A stretch of 64,000 nucleotides of DNA from Vibrio sp. 10N.261.45.E2 (GTDB lineage Bacteria > Pseudomonadota > Gammaproteobacteria > Enterobacterales > Vibrionaceae). The DNA is taken from contig NZ_MCZZ01000111.1 in the NCBI RefSeq assembly GCF_002875705.1, positions 177,835 to 241,834 on the forward strand, written 5' to 3'. This document shows, piece after piece, positions 51,686 through 64,000 of the stretch (position 1 is its first letter; the number at the start of each line of letters is the position of its first letter). A program made the position numbers and the translations under genes. The notes beneath the pieces were generated by a model, which did not search any database, had not been told where the DNA came from, and was given only the letters and a program-made list of their open reading frames with translations.

Positions 51686-52606
51686 ATGGAGCAATCTGTG
51701 AAAACGATATACCCAGAAAATCGCACCCCATCAGCGAAAAAGAGAAGGCGCATCAGCTCTAAGGTCTCGCCTTGGCTGTTCTTGGCTCCTGCCATCGCTA
51801 TCTTCTCTCTCTATGTTATCTATCCAATTTTGGACAGTATTTGGCTGAGCTTCTTTGAATGGGACGGGCTCGGTGAAAAAGAGTGGGTTGGGCTTGAGAA
51901 CTATCGTGAGCTTTTTGACTCAGATGCTTTCTATACTTCGTTAACGAATAACTTTCTTTGGTTGATCTTCTTTATGCTTGCGCCACCTTGTGGCTTGGCG
52001 ATTGCCCTTTTCCTCAACCAACAAGTGAAAGGCATTCGTGTCGTCAAATCTCTATTTTTCTTCCCGTTTGTTATTTCTCAAGTGGTGGTCGGCCTCGTAT
52101 TTGCCTGGTTCTATGACCCTTCTTTTGGTCTTTTCAATATTGCACTTGGATCGCTTGGCTTCGAACCTATTTCAATACTTGCTGATGAAGACTATGTGAC
52201 CTACGGAATCATCGCTGCAGGCTTATGGCCTCAGATCTCTTATTGCATGATCTTATATTTAACGGGGCTGAATAACCTCGACCCTGAACAGTTAGAAGCG
52301 GCTCGTCTTGATGGTGCGAAGAAGTGGCGCATGTTGTGGTACGTGGTGCTTCCACAACTAAGACCTGCAACCTTTATCGCTGTGGTGGTCACCGTGATCG
52401 GTGCTCTGCGTTCATTCGACTTGGTCGCGACCATGACAGCCGGTGGCCCTTGGGGCAGCTCGACAGTACTTGCTTACCAGATGTATGAAGAGTCTATCTT
52501 TAACTATCGAATGGGTTACGGCGCGGCGGTTTCCGTTGTGTTGTTCCTGATTATGGATGTCTATATCGCTTACTTCTTGTGGCGCATGTTAAGGAGTGAA
52601 AAATAA
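51686..52606 (+). CDS. Sugar ABC transporter permease 1 (MalF/UgpA type)
   Basis: The 306-aa protein has six predicted helices after a cytoplasmic basic N-terminus (SAKKRRRISSKVS). The EAA loop that touches the ATPase is LEAARLDGAKKWRMLWYVVL near residues 205-225. The start matches carbohydrate permeases (PWLFLAPAIAIFSLYVIYPI). It overlaps permease 2 by one base (TAATG), so the two are coupled. Confidence 0.92.
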   Translation: MEQSVKTIYPENRTPSAKKRRRISSKVSPWLFLAPAIAIFSLYVIYPILDSIWLSFFEWDGLGEKEWVGLENYRELFDSDAFYTSLTNNFLWLIFFMLAPPCGLAIALFLNQQVKGIRVVKSLFFFPFVISQVVVGLVFAWFYDPSFGLFNIALGSLGFEPISILADEDYVTYGIIAAGLWPQISYCMILYLTGLNNLDPEQLEAARLDGAKKWRMLWYVVLPQLRPATFIAVVVTVIGALRSFDLVATMTAGGPWGSSTVLAYQMYEESIFNYRMGYGAAVSVVLFLIMDVYIAYFLWRMLRSEK

Positions 52607-53457
52607 TGTATCCGCAACCAATTCAGAAAGCCGGTCGCTTTACCAATATTAGCTACCGAGTCGCGCTGCCTATCTCCATTGTGATGTGGTTATTACCACT
52701 CATCGCCGTAATGATGACCTCGATTCGTTCGATGGAAGACATTAACAAAGGTAATTACTGGGGTTGGCCGAGTGATATTCAGTTCATTGAAAACTACACC
52801 CAAGTTTTTACTTCAACGTCGATGGGACAGTACCTCATCAATAGTTTAATCATCACATTGCCAGCCGTAGCCGGTGCTGTAGCGTTATCTACCTTGGCCG
52901 GATACGCCTTGGCGAAATACAACTTCAAAGCCAATGTGTGGATTTTTGCGATGTTCATCGCGGGTAACTTTGTGCCGTTCCAAATCCTGATGATTCCAGT
53001 GCGTGACTTAACGATTGGGCTCGGTTTGTACGATACCCACTGGGCGTTGATTTTTTTCCATATCGCCTTCCAAGCCGGTTTCTGCACCTTGTTCATGCGT
53101 AACTTTATTGTCGGGATCCCAGATGCCTTAATCGAAGCGGCGCGTGTTGAAGGGGTGAGTGAATGGAAAATATTCTGGCATGTCGTATTACCTCTGGTTC
53201 GCCCAGCTTTAGCGGCGTTAGCAGTATTGGTGTTTACCTTTATCTGGAACGATTTTTTCTGGGCATTGGTATTGGTTCAGAGTGACGAAGTCCGCCCTGT
53301 GACTGCTGGTCTTAGTTCACTGCAAGGGCAATGGTTGGCATCTTGGCAATTTATGTCTGCCGGTGCGGTCGTGGCCGCCATTCCACCAGTCGTTCTGTTC
53401 TTCACTATGCAGAAACACTTTATTGCTGGCCTGACATTAGGAGCAACGAAAGGATAA
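52606..53457 (+). CDS. Sugar ABC transporter permease 2 (MalG/UgpE type)
   Basis: The 283-aa protein has six predicted helices. Its EAA loop is IEAARVEGVSEWKIFWHVVL (about 177-196), and the C-terminus QKHFIAGLTLGATKG is typical of MalG-like permeases. It is coupled to permease 1 by a one-base overlap and followed by the binding-protein gene after 183 bases. Confidence 0.92.
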   Translation: MYPQPIQKAGRFTNISYRVALPISIVMWLLPLIAVMMTSIRSMEDINKGNYWGWPSDIQFIENYTQVFTSTSMGQYLINSLIITLPAVAGAVALSTLAGYALAKYNFKANVWIFAMFIAGNFVPFQILMIPVRDLTIGLGLYDTHWALIFFHIAFQAGFCTLFMRNFIVGIPDALIEAARVEGVSEWKIFWHVVLPLVRPALAALAVLVFTFIWNDFFWALVLVQSDEVRPVTAGLSSLQGQWLASWQFMSAGAVVAAIPPVVLFFTMQKHFIAGLTLGATKG

Positions 53458-53534
53458 ACGTTCTTCTAGAATGGTGAGGAAGACTTAAACAGAATCAAGC
53501 GAGGTGGCTCGACGTTAGCCGCCTTAATTGAACA

Positions 53535-53549
53535 AATCCAACTTGGATT
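53535..53549. promoter_or_regulatory. Palindrome upstream of the binding-protein gene
   Basis: AATCCAA-C-TTGGATT is a perfect 15-base inverted repeat in the 183-base gap after permease 2. A weaker hairpin, GGTGGCT/AGCCGCC with a G-U pair, is at 53505-53525. Both may protect mRNA ends or bind a regulator. Confidence 0.4.
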
Positions 53550-53640
53550 CACTAAAAGAGTAAAAAATCACGAAAACCCTACATAACAAAACAATAAGAA
53601 TTGGACTTAGAGAGCTTAGCTCCATAACAAGGACCTTAAT

Positions 53641-54867
53641 ATGAAATACGTGAAACATATCGCTGCTTCTGCAGTGCTCGCTGCCTCCATGTCTGCAACA
53701 TCGTTTGCAGGCACCTTAGTCATCAACTCTGATGCTTCTGATCCCGCGCCAAAAGAGGCGTGGGGTGAGATTATTAACCGCTTTGAGAAAGAGAACCCAG
53801 ATATTACGGTGAAGTACAACTTGTACGATCATGAGTCGTACAAAACAACGATTCGTAATTGGTTGGTCACTTCGCCGCCGGATGTGGTTTTTTGGTATGC
53901 GGGTAACCGCATGAAAGCCTTTGTTGACCGCGGCCTGTTCGAAGATGTCAGTGATATTTGGGCAGACAACAACATGAAGCAAGACTTTGCGGCTGCCGCT
54001 CCTGCGATGACAGTGCAAGGTAAGCAGTTTGGTGTGCCGTACACGTATTACCAATGGGGTATCTACTACCGAAAAGACATCTTTGAGCAATATGGAATCG
54101 CAGAACCGAAAACGTGGGAAGATTTGAAATCTGCGTCTGCAACACTTAAAGAAAATGGTGTGGCGCCGTTTGCGATTGGTACTAAGTATCTTTGGACCGC
54201 GGCAGGTTGGTTTGATTACATCAACATGCGTACCAACGGCTTGGATTTTCATATTCAGTTGATGGAAGGCAAGGTGCCTTACTCTGACGAGCGCGTGAAG
54301 AAAACGTTCGCCAACTGGGCAGAGCTTGTTGAGCCAGGTTACTACCTAGAGAACCACGCATCTTACTCTTGGCAAGAAGCTCAGCCTTTCTTGTACAACG
54401 GTAAAGCAGCGATGTACTTGATGGGTAACTTCATTACGCCAAACTTCCCAGCGGAATTAGATGGCAAGATGGATTTCTTCCAATTCCCGGTGATCGACCC
54501 AAGTGTGCCTATGTCTGAAGATGCGCCAATGGACACGCTGCACATCCCTTCAAAAGCGAAGAACAAAGAAGATGCACGTAAGTTCCTAGAGTTTGTAGCT
54601 CGCGCTGAAAACCAACAGCTGATCAATGAGATGCTGTTACAGATCCCAACCAACAACAAAGCCAAAGCAAAGTCTGATCCGTTCTTAGACAAAGGCGTTG
54701 CGATGTTGGCTGCCAGTGATGGTACGGCTCAATTCTATGACCGAGACACCGACCCTGCGATGGCTAAAGAAGGCATGAAAGGCTTCCAAGAGTTTATGGT
54801 TCACCCTGAACGAATCGATAAAATCTTGAAGAAGCTCGATAAGGTGAGCAAGCGTACCTTTAAGTAA
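53641..54867 (+). CDS. Sugar ABC transporter substrate-binding protein
   Basis: The 408-aa precursor has a signal peptide (cleavage at SFAG, residue 23). The mature part follows the family 1 extracellular solute-binding pattern: GEIINRFEKENPDITVKYN, PDVVFWYAGNRM, FGVPYTYYQWGIYYRKDIFE and EPKTWEDLKSAS. It captures a sugar in the periplasm for the two upstream permeases. The substrate is not readable; the neighbouring beta-galactosidase suggests a galactoside. AAGGA precedes the ATG, and a terminator follows. Confidence 0.92.
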   Translation: MKYVKHIAASAVLAASMSATSFAGTLVINSDASDPAPKEAWGEIINRFEKENPDITVKYNLYDHESYKTTIRNWLVTSPPDVVFWYAGNRMKAFVDRGLFEDVSDIWADNNMKQDFAAAAPAMTVQGKQFGVPYTYYQWGIYYRKDIFEQYGIAEPKTWEDLKSASATLKENGVAPFAIGTKYLWTAAGWFDYINMRTNGLDFHIQLMEGKVPYSDERVKKTFANWAELVEPGYYLENHASYSWQEAQPFLYNGKAAMYLMGNFITPNFPAELDGKMDFFQFPVIDPSVPMSEDAPMDTLHIPSKAKNKEDARKFLEFVARAENQQLINEMLLQIPTNNKAKAKSDPFLDKGVAMLAASDGTAQFYDRDTDPAMAKEGMKGFQEFMVHPERIDKILKKLDKVSKRTFK

Positions 54868-54876
54868 TATCTCAAT

Positions 54877-54912
54877 AGCCGTAGCTGTTCTGGCTGCGGC
54901 TTTTCTTTTTTC
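54877..54912 (+). terminator. Intrinsic terminator after the binding-protein gene
   Basis: AGCCGTAGC pairs with GCTGCGGCT (one G-U) around seven bases, followed by TTTCTTTTTTC. Confidence 0.88.
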
Positions 54913-54920
54913 TCTTTAGG

Positions 54921-54997
54921 GATTACTGCAAGTGCGGCTTGGTTAGCGTTCGTTATGTTTGAACGCGATTTGGCGCTGAGTATCACTTGCAGTAATT
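54921..54997 (+). promoter_or_regulatory. 77-base structured element in front of lacZ
   Basis: ATTACTGCAAGTG (54922-54934) and CACTTGCAGTAAT (54984-54996) are perfect 13-base inverted repeats. Inside them GCGTTC (54946-54951) and GAACGC (54961-54966) form a second stem. The unit lies between the previous terminator and the lacZ ribosome binding site (AAGGA at 55017), so it is either the lacZ leader or a small inserted repeat. Confidence 0.65.
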
Positions 54998-55004
54998 CAT
55001 GTGA

Positions 55005-58160
<3,156 letters not shown>

Positions 58161-58174
58161 CGTGCAGCAAGTTG

Positions 58175-58195
58175 AGTAAAAGGATCATGATAGGC
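58175..58195. repeat. Short repeat, copy B
   Basis: AGTAAAAGGATCATgaTAGGC, 19 of 21 identical to 48566-48586. It is just after lacZ. Confidence 0.6.
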
Positions 58196-58241
58196 CAAAT
58201 AGTCTAAGTGCTTGTTTGTTAATTTTTTTTGCTCCAACCAT

Positions 58242-58272
58242 AAAAAAGGCACTCAGTGAGATACTGAGTGCC
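58242..58272 (-). terminator. Intrinsic terminator of ygjK
   Basis: Read on the minus strand, GGCACTCAGT and ACTGAGTGCC form a perfect 10-bp stem with a five-base loop and six T after. It lies between convergent lacZ and ygjK. Confidence 0.93.
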
Positions 58273-58334
58273 AAAACCTGAAATTTATGAGGTTACATTT
58301 TCATTGAATTTCAGAAGACAGGTATAGATTTGAT

Positions 58335-60734
<2,400 letters not shown>

Positions 60735-60737
60735 TTA

Positions 60738-62153
<1,416 letters not shown>

Positions 62154-62179
62154 AGGCACTCGCCAAATAGTGAGTGCCT
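62154..62179 (-). terminator. Terminator of ygjI
   Basis: AGGCACTC and GAGTGCCT pair; on the minus strand TTTTATT follows. Its stem resembles that after ygjK. Confidence 0.75.
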
Positions 62180-62221
62180 AAGAGAGTTCAAATCAAGATT
62201 AAGACCAAGGTAAGGAGAACA

Positions 62222-63727
<1,506 letters not shown>

Positions 63728-63825
63728 TTATTGTTATGTTGGTTTGGCAAACACCCGCTTTGTTTTGTCAGGGTTGGCTCATTGTTGTTTTTATAGATTT
63801 ACGATCGGACTTATTAATACTTTGT

Positions 63826-63863
63826 CTCTTTGTTTTCAGTAAATTTATTACCAAAACAAAGAG
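63826..63863. promoter_or_regulatory. 38-base inverted repeat upstream of ygjI
   Basis: CTCTTTGTTTT and AAAACAAAGAG are perfect 11-base arms, with GTAA/TTAC continuing inside. It lies 171 bases before ygjI, in a gene-free stretch (63656-64000) at the window edge. It could be an operator or a terminator of a gene outside. Confidence 0.5.
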
Positions 63864-64000
63864 TTAGAGATTAAGAAGTTCATTGAAGAGATTGCTTGTT
63901 TCATAATCGACGATTTATAAGGCTTGTAGGGGCTTTGTGTCGCTTTTTTATATGAGTTAGTTTGTCTCTTCAGCAAGAAGATTAAAGATTAAGCGGCGGG

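Noticed and set aside
53716..54252. 178-codon minus-strand ORF within the binding-protein gene
   Set aside because: It is wholly antisense to a clear solute-binding protein gene and its composition is that of an out-of-frame shadow.

Overview
The window reads as chromosome-1 DNA of a marine Vibrio. I infer this from protein resemblance and gene order: nupC-deoC-deoA-deoB-deoD, ytjB/serB, a PilZ protein of the PlzC type, radA and a second EF-G follow each other as in V. cholerae. A splendidus-like species is possible, but I cannot fix the species without a search. No rRNA, tRNA, CRISPR array or intact insertion sequence is visible.

Region 1 (1-16.1 kb) is core genome: a truncated secreted protein at the left edge, a DUF5363 mini-protein overlapping a YjjV/TatD hydrolase, the nucleoside uptake and deo catabolic genes, ytjB/serB, a two-PilZ-domain protein, radA and fusA2. 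Nearly every unit ends in a clear intrinsic terminator. The nupC promoter has a perfect CRP site and a CytR-regulon-like layout.

Region 2 (16.3-28.6 kb) is accessory. It holds a minus-strand chaperone-usher fimbrial operon (pilin, chaperone, usher, tip subunit) behind a LuxR-type regulator, a VF530-type protein, two similar LysR genes each divergent from a tiny DUF1127-type ORF, an acyl-CoA synthetase, a 3' remnant of an AraC-type regulator, and a LysR gene followed by a lytic transglycosylase.

Region 3 (28.9-40.6 kb) is a complete, AT-rich, tightly overlapped Tad/Flp pilus operon: flp, prepilin peptidase, cpaB/rcpC, secretin rcpA, a small lipoprotein, tadZ, tadA, tadB, tadC, tadD, tadE, tadF, tadG and an OmpA-like protein. 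A G8 tract in the secretin gene and a hexanucleotide repeat in tadC are possible sites of length variation.

Region 4 (40.7-64 kb) starts with chrA and a divergent LysR. A 235-base gap after the LysR gene looks like a small RNA gene. A galactoside and oligosaccharide utilisation locus follows: LacI regulator, GH36 alpha-galactosidase, Na+/sugar symporter, a MATE pump, a complete sugar ABC transporter (ATPase, two permeases, binding protein), LacZ-type beta-galactosidase, and a minus-strand ygjI-ygjJ-ygjK set (APC transporter, outer-membrane protein, GH63 glucosidase) matching the E. coli genes beside ebgAC. Together these could import and cleave alpha- and beta-galactosides and a glucosyl-galactose-type sugar. 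Odd non-coding elements here include a MITE-like repeat, a G-quadruplex motif, LacI-type operators 120 bp apart, and a 77-base structured element just before lacZ.
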